Below are positions 36,297 to 46,451 of a DNA stretch of 64,000 nucleotides, piece by piece (position 1 is the stretch's first letter; each line of letters starts with the position of its first letter). The notes beneath the pieces were generated by a model, which saw nothing but the letters and a program-made list of their open reading frames with translations, was not told the origin of the DNA and ran no database searches. The DNA is taken from the NCBI GenBank assembly GCA_963676655.2, contig CAXXKX010000002.1:1426001-1490000 (forward strand). Direction: 5' to 3'. A program made the translations under genes and the position numbers. The stretch comes from G963676655 sp963676655 (GTDB taxonomy: Bacteria; Verrucomicrobiota; Lentisphaeria; Victivallales; Victivallaceae).

Positions 36297-37025
36297 ATGA
36301 AAAAAAAGTTGTTCACATTGATTGAATTATTGGTTGTAATAGCAATTATTGCAATTCTGGCCAGTATGTTATTGCCGGCCTTGAACAAGGCCAGGGAAAA
36401 AGGCAGAACGATTGCCTGCGCAAGCAACGAAAAACAGATCATGAGCGGCATACACATGTATATGAATGACTGGAACAGCTGGTTCCCGGCAAACTGGGGT
36501 CCCACCGCGACGCAAGGCAAAGCCTATCCGGTTAATATCCGTTCTTATGTCCAGGGCTCGAATCAGCTAGGTGATGCTGATACGAAATGCAAAAACAAAA
36601 TATGGTGGTGCCCGACTCACATGAGAACTGCCCTTTCATTTGGCCAGTGGACCGGTTATCCCTGGATAAACGATATGTCATACGGGATGTCCCTGGTGCT
36701 TTTCGACCGGTACGGCTGGCTTACCTCGATTGGTCTGCCGAAAAATACCCAGCATAAGCTCACGGAAGTCTCCAAGCCTTCGACTTTTCTGTGTATTACA
36801 GAGGCGGCCAACTCCTCGACAAAAGATCCCGGCAGTGGCCATCATACGGTTTATAACGCTTACGTCAATGGTCGTCATGGTGCGGGCGGCATGGATATAT
36901 CTTCAGGCTATGCCAACACCGGATACGTCGACGGCAGCGTCAGAGCGGAGAAAGCTCTTTATCTACAAATGACTCCATACAAGGATGAAGCGCCATGGTT
37001 TAAAAAATTCGACGGAAGGTACTGA
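36297..37025 (+). CDS. Prepilin-type N-terminal cleavage/methylation protein, H-X9-DG class
   Basis: 242 residues. The N-terminus has the type IV pilin/pseudopilin processing site and helix (KLFTLIELLVVIAIIAILASMLLPAL), so it would be cut by a prepilin peptidase. The C-terminus has the histidine followed by YVDGSV typical of the H-X9-DG pseudopilin-like families abundant in planctomycetes and lentisphaerae. The central part is soluble and tryptophan-rich. In these bacteria such genes commonly precede secreted carbohydrate-active enzymes; a role in substrate capture or secretion is inferred. RBS AAAGGAA upstream of the ATG. Confidence 0.85.
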   Translation: MKKKLFTLIELLVVIAIIAILASMLLPALNKAREKGRTIACASNEKQIMSGIHMYMNDWNSWFPANWGPTATQGKAYPVNIRSYVQGSNQLGDADTKCKNKIWWCPTHMRTALSFGQWTGYPWINDMSYGMSLVLFDRYGWLTSIGLPKNTQHKLTEVSKPSTFLCITEAANSSTKDPGSGHHTVYNAYVNGRHGAGGMDISSGYANTGYVDGSVRAEKALYLQMTPYKDEAPWFKKFDGRY

Positions 37026-37154
37026 ACTCCGATTCCGGCACGGTTGAACGCATCCGGCCAGATGCCTTGCAGAAAAAACTACCGCTCAAGTCCGGCGCAA
37101 GTATTTGCGTTCAGAAAGACAGGACCCGGGTGATATTTCAAAAGAAAGACGACT

Positions 37155-37184
37155 ATGAAGAACTTGAAAGGTTATTCCGAATGA
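37155..37184 (+). promoter_or_regulatory. Nine-codon upstream frame coupled to the first GH-A gene
   Basis: ATG plus eight codons (MKNLKGYSE) whose TGA overlaps the ATG at 37181 (ATGA). The same frame with the same overlap precedes the paralogue at 40959. Ribosomes finishing it could restart on the enzyme gene, which has no strong ribosome-binding site of its own. Confidence 0.35.
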
Positions 37185-40100
37185 CAAAATTGCATTTTCG
37201 CGGCAGGTTACCGCGGCTGTGCCGGGTCATGGCTGTATGCTTACCGCTTATTCCGGCATTGCCGGTCGATGCGAAATCGGCAGTGATAAAGGAAGTAGAT
37301 TTCAGTAAAAGAGAGATTCCGTGTTATCTATTGAAGGATGCTTCGGAACTGGAGCAGAGCTATGAATACAATACGAACCCGTTCAGCGGCCAGAATGCAT
37401 TATTGCTGAAATGGAACAACGCAAAAGCCAGATACATGGATATCAGTTTAAAAGGATCTGAGAGGCCAGTGCTTCCTGATAATAGGAAGGAAGTCAGAAT
37501 CGAGGTCGATGGCTTCTGCATCAGGCCGACGCCGGCAAATTTCTTTAACGTGCGTCTGATCGACGCAAAAAACGAAGTATTCCAGTTCAGGCATAAAGTC
37601 AATTGGAGCCAGGCGGGGGATTGGACTCTGGAGTATCCGGTAAACCTGGATGACCCGCAAGGATTCGACTGCTGGGGCGGCGACAAAAATAAAATAATGG
37701 ATAAACCGGTGAGGCTGCTGGGGTTTGCCGTTGATTTCAAAAGCGTTACCGGGCTCGGGGAATTATATATTAAAGCGGTTCGGTTATGTTCAGTCGCCCG
37801 GCAAGCTAAAGCCGTAATCACCGGAGACTTGTCAGCCAATTTGCTTGATGCTGCCGCCATCACCGCAATCCGCTTTAAATCTGTGCAGGGCCGCGTGGAG
37901 AACGGCAATGTTATTTTGAGCCGGAGCAAGGCGTCAAAGGCACAAATGGGGGTGCGTTTTCATTATTCCAAATCATTGGGAAGCTGGTACACCGCGCCGA
38001 AGCTGCCATTTTTCAACGCCGCCGAACTGACCGTCAAATGCACCACGGAAGCAACAACCGTTCCAATCGACAAGGTTGATTTTACCTTTGTCGATAGAAA
38101 AGGTACGTTTCGCAGCTGGAGCGAAAAAGTCGATTGGCCGGCGGGAAGCCAAACAGAAAGGGTGAGTTTCAAGGTTCCCCTCCATGACGCGGAGGGAAAA
38201 ATCATTGAGCAGCCGCTGCGCCTGAGTAAAATAACCTTTTACCCAGAGGGGGACTTTGCCGGAACGTTGCGGCTTGACGACTTGAAACTGCATCTGGTGC
38301 AGAATGTAACCGATGCGTTCAAGCTCGAGGTGGAAACCGGCAACAATCTGCATGTGCTGAAAGCCGGCGAGAAGGAGAAATTACGCTTGGAGCTGAGTAA
38401 CCTCCTGGATCGCGAACAGAAAATCAATGCTGCGTTCAGCGTCTCCGGCTTCGATGGGCAAGAGACAACCTGGCTGCCGGCGAAGACATACGCATTCAAG
38501 CCGGGAGAGACGATTACGGTGCCGCCGCCTGCAATCGACAAATACGGGATCTACTATATCAAGTGCCGATTATCCCTGCCGGAGAACCCCGCCGATTCCG
38601 GCGAACTGTCCCGCAGCATCGCTTACCTGAAGCCGGTCGGGGAGAGTCCGAAGGAAAAAGAACCGAAAGGTTTTGTCCTGGGCATAAACAGTCATCCGGA
38701 TCAAAATCCTACCGATGCGGAACTTGAGCGGGAGGCCATAGCCATTTCGCAGGTCGGAGCAAAAATCATGAGATCTATCTATCTATGGGATCCCCAATGT
38801 AAAGTTTCCGATAAGGTCATTGACACGTTTTCCCGTCACGGAGTTAATTTTGATTTCATCCTCTCCTATGAGCGGAAGGACCCGAACGCCGTTCCGCCGG
38901 TTGCGGACCTTGAAAAAAGCCGGCAACGTTATCGCCAATTGTTCGAACGCTATAAAGGCAGGGTTTGGGGATGGGAAGTGCTTAATGAACCGGACTGGCA
39001 CCCCGCAGCCCCTTCGACCGACGACTATATAAAACTGGCGCATATCGCAAGAGAGGAACTGAATAAGGCGGCAGATCCAGACGCGAAGCTTCTGTCCGCC
39101 GGGTTCTGTTCGTTTGACCATCCTACAAAGGGTCACTATCAACGTGACGTAATGGTAGGATGCAAAGGGCTTTTCGACCTGCACTGCTTTCACGGACATA
39201 ACGAGTTTTCGTCATATTCTAAAGTCGTTATTGACAAACAGCTCCTGCCGATGCGGCAGGAAAACGATATCACCATCCCGTGGTACAGCAACGAAACCGC
39301 ACTTTCCTCCGGCAACCACGGTGAAAAGGAACAGGCCGAAGCTCTTTTCAAAAAATTGCTGTTTGCCTGGTCCCGCGGCGCCATCGGCTACAATTGGTAT
39401 AATCTGCGCAACAAAAGCGATAATCCGCATAACGTTGACCAAAATTACGGCATGTTCTCGATGGATTTCTATCCGAAGGCCATCTATCCCGCATTCAATA
39501 CGGTGGCCTCGCTGTTCCGGGACAAGGAATATGTCCGGCAACTGCCGCTGCCTGATGACATCTATGTTTATGAATTGAAATCGGGCAATGAGATCGTCCT
39601 GGGCGCCTGGAGCGAAAATTTTTCCCAGCACCGGATTCTGCTTGAGACCGACGCTTCAGAGGTGGAAATGGTCGACCTGATGGGTAATGCGGCTCCCGCT
39701 GAAAAAATAGGGTCGCTGGTTATTCTGCCGTGCACGGCAGAGGTGACCGCGCTGCGGCTGAAAGGGGCCACCAAGGTGAAAATGGTCCCCGCCGCGGCCG
39801 GACTGCAACTGCCGGAACTGCTCGTAGCCGGCCAAACCAGTCCGCTGGTATGCGAATTTTACAATCCGCTGCCCCAGGCCCAGGATTATTCCTTCACCCT
39901 GTCGGCGCCGGACTTCGTGACCGTCAAGCCGGACTGCGGAACCGTCAACGTCGCTCCCGGCGGCAAGGCAGTCCGCAAGGCCGTGCTGAAAGTAACGGAC
40001 AAGTACAAGGTCGCCAGTGGCGAACCGATCCCGCTGACGCTGGAATACCGGGCGGGGAACGGAAAGCCGGATCGGGTTGTTCGGTCCGTGACGATTGCCC

Positions 40101-40711
40101 GGCAATTCGCTCCGAGCCTCGACGGCGAACCGCTGTTCGAATTGAATAAGGCCAGCCAGATTACGATGCTTAACTGCAGCAGTTCAGACGAATACTGGCG
40201 ATGGCATTCGCCCGACGATTTGAGCGCGGAAGTGTGGCTGGGCATGACCGATAAGGCGTTACTGTTGAAGGTGAGGGTCAAAGACGATATCCATTATCAG
40301 GTTTTTGACGAAAAACATTTCAAGGAAGGCGACAGCATTCAGGTTTCTCTGAAGACGAAAGAGATGGCGTTCCAGTGCGAACCGAATTTCTATCAATCTA
40401 AAGAAGGACAGGACAAGGTGTTTGTGGCTTATACTCCGCCTGGGCTGGATGTTAACCATGAGATTGCGGAAAAACAGATAAAATTCAGTTTCAAACGTTC
40501 CGGTAATATCAGTAGCTATGACATCGGGATTCCGTTCTCGGTTTTTAAAATTGATCCTGATTCACTGTTCAGGGACGGATTCAAATTCAACATTCTCGTC
40601 AACGACAATGACGGCCGCGGCTGGAAAGGCTGGGTCCAGCTGGCTCCCGGCATCGGCGGCGGATACGACTATACGAAGCATCCGATTCTGGTGCCGAAGA
40701 AAAGCAGGTAA
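37181..40711 (+). CDS. Secreted multidomain clan GH-A glycoside hydrolase (first tandem copy)
   Basis: 1176 residues from the ATG at 37181, chosen because it places a signal peptide (LCRVMAVCLPLIPALPVDA) at the N-terminus exactly as in the paralogue; the frame itself is open from 37067. N-terminal beta-sandwich domains (~30-460) precede a TIM-barrel (~490-800) with WEVLNEPDW (Glu603, acid/base) and WYSNETA (Glu705, nucleophile), the clan GH-A layout of families such as GH39 or GH5. A beta-rich region follows, then a CBM9-like C-terminal domain (~1000-1176, DGEPLFELNKASQ...VWLGMTDKALLLKVRVKDD). It probably attacks a plant or host polysaccharide outside the cytoplasm; substrate unknown. The 3' portion shares a 393-base identical tract with the next gene. 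Confidence 0.8.
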   Translation: MTKLHFRGRLPRLCRVMAVCLPLIPALPVDAKSAVIKEVDFSKREIPCYLLKDASELEQSYEYNTNPFSGQNALLLKWNNAKARYMDISLKGSERPVLPDNRKEVRIEVDGFCIRPTPANFFNVRLIDAKNEVFQFRHKVNWSQAGDWTLEYPVNLDDPQGFDCWGGDKNKIMDKPVRLLGFAVDFKSVTGLGELYIKAVRLCSVARQAKAVITGDLSANLLDAAAITAIRFKSVQGRVENGNVILSRSKASKAQMGVRFHYSKSLGSWYTAPKLPFFNAAELTVKCTTEATTVPIDKVDFTFVDRKGTFRSWSEKVDWPAGSQTERVSFKVPLHDAEGKIIEQPLRLSKITFYPEGDFAGTLRLDDLKLHLVQNVTDAFKLEVETGNNLHVLKAGEKEKLRLELSNLLDREQKINAAFSVSGFDGQETTWLPAKTYAFKPGETITVPPPAIDKYGIYYIKCRLSLPENPADSGELSRSIAYLKPVGESPKEKEPKGFVLGINSHPDQNPTDAELEREAIAISQVGAKIMRSIYLWDPQCKVSDKVIDTFSRHGVNFDFILSYERKDPNAVPPVADLEKSRQRYRQLFERYKGRVWGWEVLNEPDWHPAAPSTDDYIKLAHIAREELNKAADPDAKLLSAGFCSFDHPTKGHYQRDVMVGCKGLFDLHCFHGHNEFSSYSKVVIDKQLLPMRQENDITIPWYSNETALSSGNHGEKEQAEALFKKLLFAWSRGAIGYNWYNLRNKSDNPHNVDQNYGMFSMDFYPKAIYPAFNTVASLFRDKEYVRQLPLPDDIYVYELKSGNEIVLGAWSENFSQHRILLETDASEVEMVDLMGNAAPAEKIGSLVILPCTAEVTALRLKGATKVKMVPAAAGLQLPELLVAGQTSPLVCEFYNPLPQAQDYSFTLSAPDFVTVKPDCGTVNVAPGGKAVRKAVLKVTDKYKVASGEPIPLTLEYRAGNGKPDRVVRSVTIARQFAPSLDGEPLFELNKASQITMLNCSSSDEYWRWHSPDDLSAEVWLGMTDKALLLKVRVKDDIHYQVFDEKHFKEGDSIQVSLKTKEMAFQCEPNFYQSKEGQDKVFVAYTPPGLDVNHEIAEKQIKFSFKRSGNISSYDIGIPFSVFKIDPDSLFRDGFKFNILVNDNDGRGWKGWVQLAPGIGGGYDYTKHPILVPKKSR

Positions 40712-40932
40712 AGTTTTTTTGAAAAATTACGAACCGAAAAATTAAGACAAAGGAAATTATATACTTTATACGCTTGAAATATCAACTTTTCCTCGTGCGC
40801 TGCCGTCACCGTTTTTGCGCCCGGAAACCATGGGCGGTTCGAGTTGCAAAAAGATTGCAAAACACAATCAGGCATTCGGCATCAGCACGAAAAATTAAAT
40901 TTCTTCCCGCATGAAGTAAAAGAAAGACGACT

Positions 40933-40962
40933 ATGAAGAACTTGAAAGGTTATTCCGAATGA
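40933..40962 (+). promoter_or_regulatory. Nine-codon upstream frame coupled to the second GH-A gene
   Basis: Same MKNLKGYSE frame and ATGA overlap as at 37155. The surrounding 50 bases are nearly identical in both places, so the duplication unit includes this leader. The rest of the 40712-40958 gap is AT-rich and shows no gene or clear terminator. Confidence 0.35.
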
Positions 40963-43900
40963 CAAAATTTCATTTTCGCGACGGATTATCACTGCTGTGC
41001 CGGGTCATGGCTGTATGCTTACCGCTTATTCCGGCATTGCCGGCCGAAGCGAAATCGGCAGTGATAAAGGAAGTAGATTTCAGTAAAAGAGAGATTCCGT
41101 GTTATCTATTGAAGAATGCTTCGGAACTGGAACAGAGTTATGAATATAACACGAACCCGTTCAGCGGCCAACCGGCTTTGCTGCTGAAATGGAACAGCAA
41201 CAAAGCCAAATGGATGCAGATCAGTTTTAAAAAGAATGAACGGCCGGTGCTGCCTGATATAAAGAAAGTAAAAGTTAAAGTTGAGGTAGATGGCTTCTGT
41301 GTCAGGCCGACACAGGCCCGTTGCTTTAATCTGCGTCTGATTGATGCAAAAAATGAAGTTTTTCAATTCAGGAAATGGATCAGTTGGAGTAAAGCGGGAG
41401 ATTGGTCTCTGGAGTTTATGGTGGATCCGAACAGCACAGAAGGGTACAGTTGCTGGGGCGGCGACAAGAATAAGAAAATGGACCAACCGGTAAGCCTGCT
41501 GGGATTTTCTGTTGATTTCAGGAAAAACATGGGCCCTGGAGAAGTATATATAAAGGCGGTCCGGTTATGTTCCGTCGCCGATGACCGGCAATCCCCGAAA
41601 GCCGCAATCACCGGAGACCTGTCAGCCAGTTTGCTTGACGATGCCGCCATCGCCGCAATCCGTTTCAGGTATGTGCGGGGCCGTGTAGAGGACGGAAGGA
41701 TTGTCTTGAGCCGGGGCAAGGCGGCAAAGGCAAAGATGGGAGTGCGTTTTAATTATTCCAACGCATTGGGAAGCTGGTGTACCGCTCCCAAGCTGCCGCT
41801 TTTCAATGCCGCTGAACTGACCGTCAAGTGCACCATTGAAAAAGCGACCGTCCCGATCGACAAGGTTGATTTCACCTTTGTCGACATCAAGGGTAAGTTT
41901 CATAACTGGAGCGAAAAAGTCCATTGGCCCAAGGATAGCGGAACGGAAAGCGTGACTTTTAAAATTCCCCGCCATGACTCCGAGGGAAAAATCCTTGCGC
42001 AGCCGCTGCGCCTGAGTGAAATGACTTTCTGGCCTCAGGGCGCTTTTGCCGGAGAGCTACGCATTGACAGCTTGAAACTGCATCTGGTGCAGAATGTAAC
42101 CGATGCGTTCAAGCTCGAGGTGAAAACCGGCAACAATCTGCATGTGCTGAAAGCCGGCGAAAAGGAGAAATTACACTTGGAGCTGACTAACCTCCTGGAT
42201 CGCGAACAGAAAATCAATGCCGCGTTCAGCGTTTCCGACTTCAACGGGAAAGAGACAACTTGGCTGCCGGCGAAGACATACGCATTCAAGCCGGGAGAGA
42301 CGATTACGGTGCCGCCGCCTGCAATCGACAAATACGGGATCTACTATATCAAGTGCAGATTATCCCTGCCGGAGAATCCCGCCGATTCCGGCGAACTGTC
42401 CCGCAGCATCGCTTACCTGAAGCCGGTCGGGGCGACTCCGGAGATAAAGAACCCGAAAGGTTTCGTTATGGGTATTGTCAGCCATCCGGACAGAAGCCCT
42501 TCGGAAATCGAGCGGGAAGCCGATGCCGTTTCCCTGGTCGGGGCAAAGGTATTGAGAACCCCATGCACCCCATGGGATCCTAAATATGAAATTTTTGATA
42601 AGATAGTTGAAACGTTTTCCCGCTACGGGGTCAATTTTGATTTCGTCATGTCCTATAAACGCAAGGATGATAAAGCCGTTCCGCCGGTTGCGGACCTTGA
42701 AAAGAGCCGGGAATATTATCGTGATTTGTTCACCCGCTATAAAGGCAGAGTCTGGGGTTGGGAAGTGCTTAATGAACCGGACTGGCACCCGGCAGCCCCT
42801 TCGACCGACGACTATGTGAAACTGGCGCATATCGCAAGAGAGGAACTGGATAAGGCGGATCCGGACGCGAAGCTCCTGTCTTCCGGTTTCTGCGCGTTTG
42901 ACCTACCGAAAAAAGGCAAGTATCAACGTGACGTAATGATCAAATGCAACGATATTTTCGACTTCCACTGTTTCCACGGGCATGCCGCGTTTCCGTCGTA
43001 TTCCAAAGTCACCGTCGATAAACTGCTCCTGCCGCTGCGGAAAGATAATAATATCACCATCCCGTGGTACAGCAATGAAACCGCGCTTTCTTCCGGCAAC
43101 CACAGCGAAAAGGAACAGGCCGAAGCCATTTTCAAAAAACTGCTGTTCGCCTGGTCCCGCGGCACCATCGGCTACAATTGGTATAATCTGCGCAACAAAA
43201 GCGATAATCCGCATAACGTTGACCAAAATTACGGCATGTTCTCGATGGATTTCTATCCGAAGGCCATCTATCCCGCGTTCAATACGGTGGCCTCGCTGTT
43301 CCGGGACAAGGAATATGTCCGGCAACTGCCGCTGCCTGATGACATCTATGTCTATGAATTCAAGTCTGGCGATGAAATCGTCCTGGGTGCCTGGAGCGAG
43401 AATTGTTCCCAGTACCGGATTCTGCTTGAGACCGATGCCTCTGAGGCGGAACTGATCGATCTGATGGGCAATGCGGCTCCCGCTGAAAAAATGGGTTCGC
43501 TGATTATTCTGCCGTGTACGGCAGAGGTGACCGCGCTGCGGCTGAAAGGGGCCACTAAGGTGAAAATGGTCCCCGCCGCGGTCGAATTGCAGCTGCCGGA
43601 ACTGCTCATGCCGGAAAAATCATATCCGGTCGAGTGCAAATTTCACAACCCGGAACCCCGGGCCCAGGATTATTCCTTCACCCTGTCGACGCCGGACTTC
43701 GTGACCGTCAAGCCGGACTGCGGAACCGTCAACGTCGCCCCCGGCGGCAAGGCAGTCCGCAAGGCCGTGCTGAAAGTAACGGACAAGTACAAGGTCGCCA
43801 GTGGCGAACCGATCCCGCTGACGCTGGAATACCGGGCGGGGAACGGAAAGCCGGATCGGGTTGTTCGGTCCGTGACGATTGCCCGGCAATTCGCTCCGAG

Positions 43901-44495
43901 CCTCGACGGCGAACCGCTGTTCGAATTGAATAAGGCCAGCCAGATTACGATGCTTAACTGCAGCAGTTCAGACGAATACTGGCGATGGCATTCGCCCGAC
44001 GATTTGAGCGCGGAAGTGTGGCTGGGCATGACCGATAAGGCGTTACTGTTGAAGGTGAGGGTCAAAGACGATATCCATTATCAGGTTTTTGACGAAAAAC
44101 ATTTCAAGGAAGGCGACAGCATTCAGGTTTCTTTGAAAACAAAAGATATGGCATTTCAATGTGAACCTAATTTCTATCACTCGAAAGAAGGGCAGGACAA
44201 AGTGTTCATCGCTTATACTCCGCCTGGTTTGGATATTGACCGGGGAGCTGCGGAAAAGCAGATAAAATTCAGTTTTAAACGTACCGGGGATATCAGCAGC
44301 TATAATATTGAGATTCCACTTTCAGTCTTTAAAATCAATCCCGATTCTCTATTGAAAGACGGGTTCAGATTTAACATTCTCGTCAACGACAATGACGGAC
44401 ACGGTCGAAAGGGCTGGATCCGGTTGACTCCTGGAATAGGGTTGGCATATGATTATATCAAGCATCCTATATTGATTCCGAAGAAAAATTGGTAA
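40959..44495 (+). CDS. Secreted multidomain clan GH-A glycoside hydrolase (second tandem copy)
   Basis: 1178 residues, colinear with the preceding gene: signal peptide (LCRVMAVCLPLIPALPAEA), beta-sandwiches, TIM barrel with WEVLNEPDW (Glu606) and WYSNETA (Glu707), linker and CBM9-like end. Both catalytic acids are kept, so both enzymes should be active. The most different segments are the N-terminal domains and the start of the barrel (HPDRSPSEIEREADAVSLVGA versus HPDQNPTDAELEREAIAISQ), which may shift substrate range. Identity jumps to complete over 43740-44132. Confidence 0.8.
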   Translation: MTKFHFRDGLSLLCRVMAVCLPLIPALPAEAKSAVIKEVDFSKREIPCYLLKNASELEQSYEYNTNPFSGQPALLLKWNSNKAKWMQISFKKNERPVLPDIKKVKVKVEVDGFCVRPTQARCFNLRLIDAKNEVFQFRKWISWSKAGDWSLEFMVDPNSTEGYSCWGGDKNKKMDQPVSLLGFSVDFRKNMGPGEVYIKAVRLCSVADDRQSPKAAITGDLSASLLDDAAIAAIRFRYVRGRVEDGRIVLSRGKAAKAKMGVRFNYSNALGSWCTAPKLPLFNAAELTVKCTIEKATVPIDKVDFTFVDIKGKFHNWSEKVHWPKDSGTESVTFKIPRHDSEGKILAQPLRLSEMTFWPQGAFAGELRIDSLKLHLVQNVTDAFKLEVKTGNNLHVLKAGEKEKLHLELTNLLDREQKINAAFSVSDFNGKETTWLPAKTYAFKPGETITVPPPAIDKYGIYYIKCRLSLPENPADSGELSRSIAYLKPVGATPEIKNPKGFVMGIVSHPDRSPSEIEREADAVSLVGAKVLRTPCTPWDPKYEIFDKIVETFSRYGVNFDFVMSYKRKDDKAVPPVADLEKSREYYRDLFTRYKGRVWGWEVLNEPDWHPAAPSTDDYVKLAHIAREELDKADPDAKLLSSGFCAFDLPKKGKYQRDVMIKCNDIFDFHCFHGHAAFPSYSKVTVDKLLLPLRKDNNITIPWYSNETALSSGNHSEKEQAEAIFKKLLFAWSRGTIGYNWYNLRNKSDNPHNVDQNYGMFSMDFYPKAIYPAFNTVASLFRDKEYVRQLPLPDDIYVYEFKSGDEIVLGAWSENCSQYRILLETDASEAELIDLMGNAAPAEKMGSLIILPCTAEVTALRLKGATKVKMVPAAVELQLPELLMPEKSYPVECKFHNPEPRAQDYSFTLSTPDFVTVKPDCGTVNVAPGGKAVRKAVLKVTDKYKVASGEPIPLTLEYRAGNGKPDRVVRSVTIARQFAPSLDGEPLFELNKASQITMLNCSSSDEYWRWHSPDDLSAEVWLGMTDKALLLKVRVKDDIHYQVFDEKHFKEGDSIQVSLKTKDMAFQCEPNFYHSKEGQDKVFIAYTPPGLDIDRGAAEKQIKFSFKRTGDISSYNIEIPLSVFKINPDSLLKDGFRFNILVNDNDGHGRKGWIRLTPGIGLAYDYIKHPILIPKKNW

Positions 44496-44567
44496 AGGTT
44501 TTACTTGAGAAATTATAAGCTAAAATTCTAAAAATAAAGCATTTATAAATCTAGAGGATGCAAAAGA

Positions 44568-46436
44568 ATGCAATTTGAAGTAAAATATTTTGATGCTGAC
44601 AAAAAAACTTGCCGGACTTTTACCAAAGACAAAAGCTGGGAAAAAATCGGGACAAAATTCCTGAACCGTGAACTGGGACTGGCTTTTTGCCTTGATAATG
44701 AAGCAACTCCCGAGGGCATGCGCTACTCCATTCCCATGTCAAAGCTGGAGGAAAACGGCGACGCCAGTTTTGCCGCGATTATTCCATTGGACACCGCTTC
44801 TGTCAGCGACAGTAACGGAGCGATATTTCTGCCGGTTGACAGCGGCATTTTATGTTATGCGAAGAATAAGCCCAGCGAGGAATATATCGTTCCTGTGTTT
44901 GCGGAAAAAGAGTGGAAAATGCATTGGAGCAACATGCCGCTATGGGGTGTTGTCGCCAATGGCAGAGCGAGCCTGGCAATAGTCGAATCCGGAAAATTCG
45001 ACTTTGCCATACGATTGCGGACCAATTGGCTTGATTCCGGAACTTACACGGCCGATCCGGAATTTTTTATCCGGGATTATTGGGATGATGAACCGCTTGC
45101 TGAGGATATAGTTCTCGTCGTCATGCAGCTTGCCGGTGGTTATTTGCAGATGGCGCATGCCTACCGTAAATACAATCTTGAACAGCGCAAATTGCCAACG
45201 CTGAAAATGAAAGCGGCGGATAATCCGGCGCTGGATCATGCCTCCCGTTCCCTGCCGGTGCGTTGTCGCCTGGCGGTCAAGCCGTTGCCTCCGGCCATCC
45301 TGGAGCAAACCCCGGCAAACGAGCCGGAAGCCAGAGTGTTGATGTCGCTCGAACATGTGGTTGAAGCGGCCAGGGTGTTCAAAGATGCGGGAGTTGGGGA
45401 GTGTGAATTCAATCTGGTGGGCTGGAATCACGGCGGACATGATGGTGCGTTCCCGCAATTGTTCCCGGTCGAAATAAGCATCGGAGGAGAATCAGCCCTG
45501 CTCAATGCGATCAATAAAGTGCAGGCGCTGGGATTTCCGGTGAGTCTGCATGATAATTATGTTGACGGCACATCCCTTGCCCAGAATTTTGCGCTGGACG
45601 ACTATGCCTGTGAGCACATGGAAAATGATATGCGTCTGCCGTTTCCCAGCGTCAGCGGGGAGTTGGCCTGCGGACGTTCTTACCGGATTTGTCCGCAGTT
45701 GGCGGCAACGCGCTATGCGAAAGAAAACTTCAAATTAATCAAGGAAAAACTCCCCGTCAACGGGGCGTATTATGTCGATGTCATCAGCCTGATTATGATG
45801 CGCAAGTGTTATCATCCGACTCATCCGGCGAGCCGTTCCGATAATGCCGGATATTATAAAGATATTATGCGGATGGTGCAGGAGAATTTCCAGGTTTCCA
45901 TGTCTGAAGGGGCCAGGGATTGGTGCTTGCCGGAGGTCGACCGTGCTTATATGGTGTTTAACAACTTTGAAAAAGACCTGCCGTATTGTGACTGTAATGT
46001 GCCGTTTTTCGAGCTTGTGTATCATGGCTTTATTATTTACAATACGCTTCGCAGCGGCATCAACGCCTGGCCAGGAGAACGTGCGTATCTCATGAATTTC
46101 GCCTGGGGCGGTTTGCCTCTGGTATATTTCCATCATTTATACAACCCGAACTGGTCCACGGATCACGGATGGAGCTCGGATCTGACCTATGAAAATCCGG
46201 AAAAGCTGCGCCTGGACGCTCAAATCATCAAACGGATCACCGACGATATTGACCGGGTCGAGCACTTGCGCTATGAATTTATTGAAGAAATCATTGAACA
46301 TCCCGCTGACCTTACCGAAACCCGCTATGCCAATGGCGCAAGCGTCTGGGTCAATTACAGTAATGAAGCGGCGACGGCCGATTCGGGAGAAAACATTCCG
46401 CCACGTGAATTTATAGTCATAAACGGAAATATATAA
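44568..46436 (+). CDS. DUF5696-like glycoside hydrolase-type protein
   Basis: 622 residues, no signal peptide, so probably cytoplasmic. The N-terminal ~220 residues are beta-rich. The remainder looks like a TIM barrel with conserved acidic and aromatic segments (FNLVGWNHGGHDGAFPQLFPVE, SLHDNYVDGT, GAYYVDVIS, MSEGARDWCLPEVDRAYM). I associate this pattern with DUF5696, which is related to GH101-type endo-galactosaminidases. Asp in YYVDV and Glu in SEGARD are candidate catalytic acids. It sits between the extracellular enzymes and the transporter, so it may process imported oligosaccharides. An AGAGG precedes the ATG. Confidence 0.6.
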   Translation: MQFEVKYFDADKKTCRTFTKDKSWEKIGTKFLNRELGLAFCLDNEATPEGMRYSIPMSKLEENGDASFAAIIPLDTASVSDSNGAIFLPVDSGILCYAKNKPSEEYIVPVFAEKEWKMHWSNMPLWGVVANGRASLAIVESGKFDFAIRLRTNWLDSGTYTADPEFFIRDYWDDEPLAEDIVLVVMQLAGGYLQMAHAYRKYNLEQRKLPTLKMKAADNPALDHASRSLPVRCRLAVKPLPPAILEQTPANEPEARVLMSLEHVVEAARVFKDAGVGECEFNLVGWNHGGHDGAFPQLFPVEISIGGESALLNAINKVQALGFPVSLHDNYVDGTSLAQNFALDDYACEHMENDMRLPFPSVSGELACGRSYRICPQLAATRYAKENFKLIKEKLPVNGAYYVDVISLIMMRKCYHPTHPASRSDNAGYYKDIMRMVQENFQVSMSEGARDWCLPEVDRAYMVFNNFEKDLPYCDCNVPFFELVYHGFIIYNTLRSGINAWPGERAYLMNFAWGGLPLVYFHHLYNPNWSTDHGWSSDLTYENPEKLRLDAQIIKRITDDIDRVEHLRYEFIEEIIEHPADLTETRYANGASVWVNYSNEAATADSGENIPPREFIVINGNI

Positions 46437-46451
46437 GAAAAAGCAGGATGA

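Noticed and set aside
37067..37180. Upstream start (37067) for the first GH-A gene
   Set aside because: It would bury the signal peptide behind 38 residues; the paralogue begins at the position equivalent to 37181.
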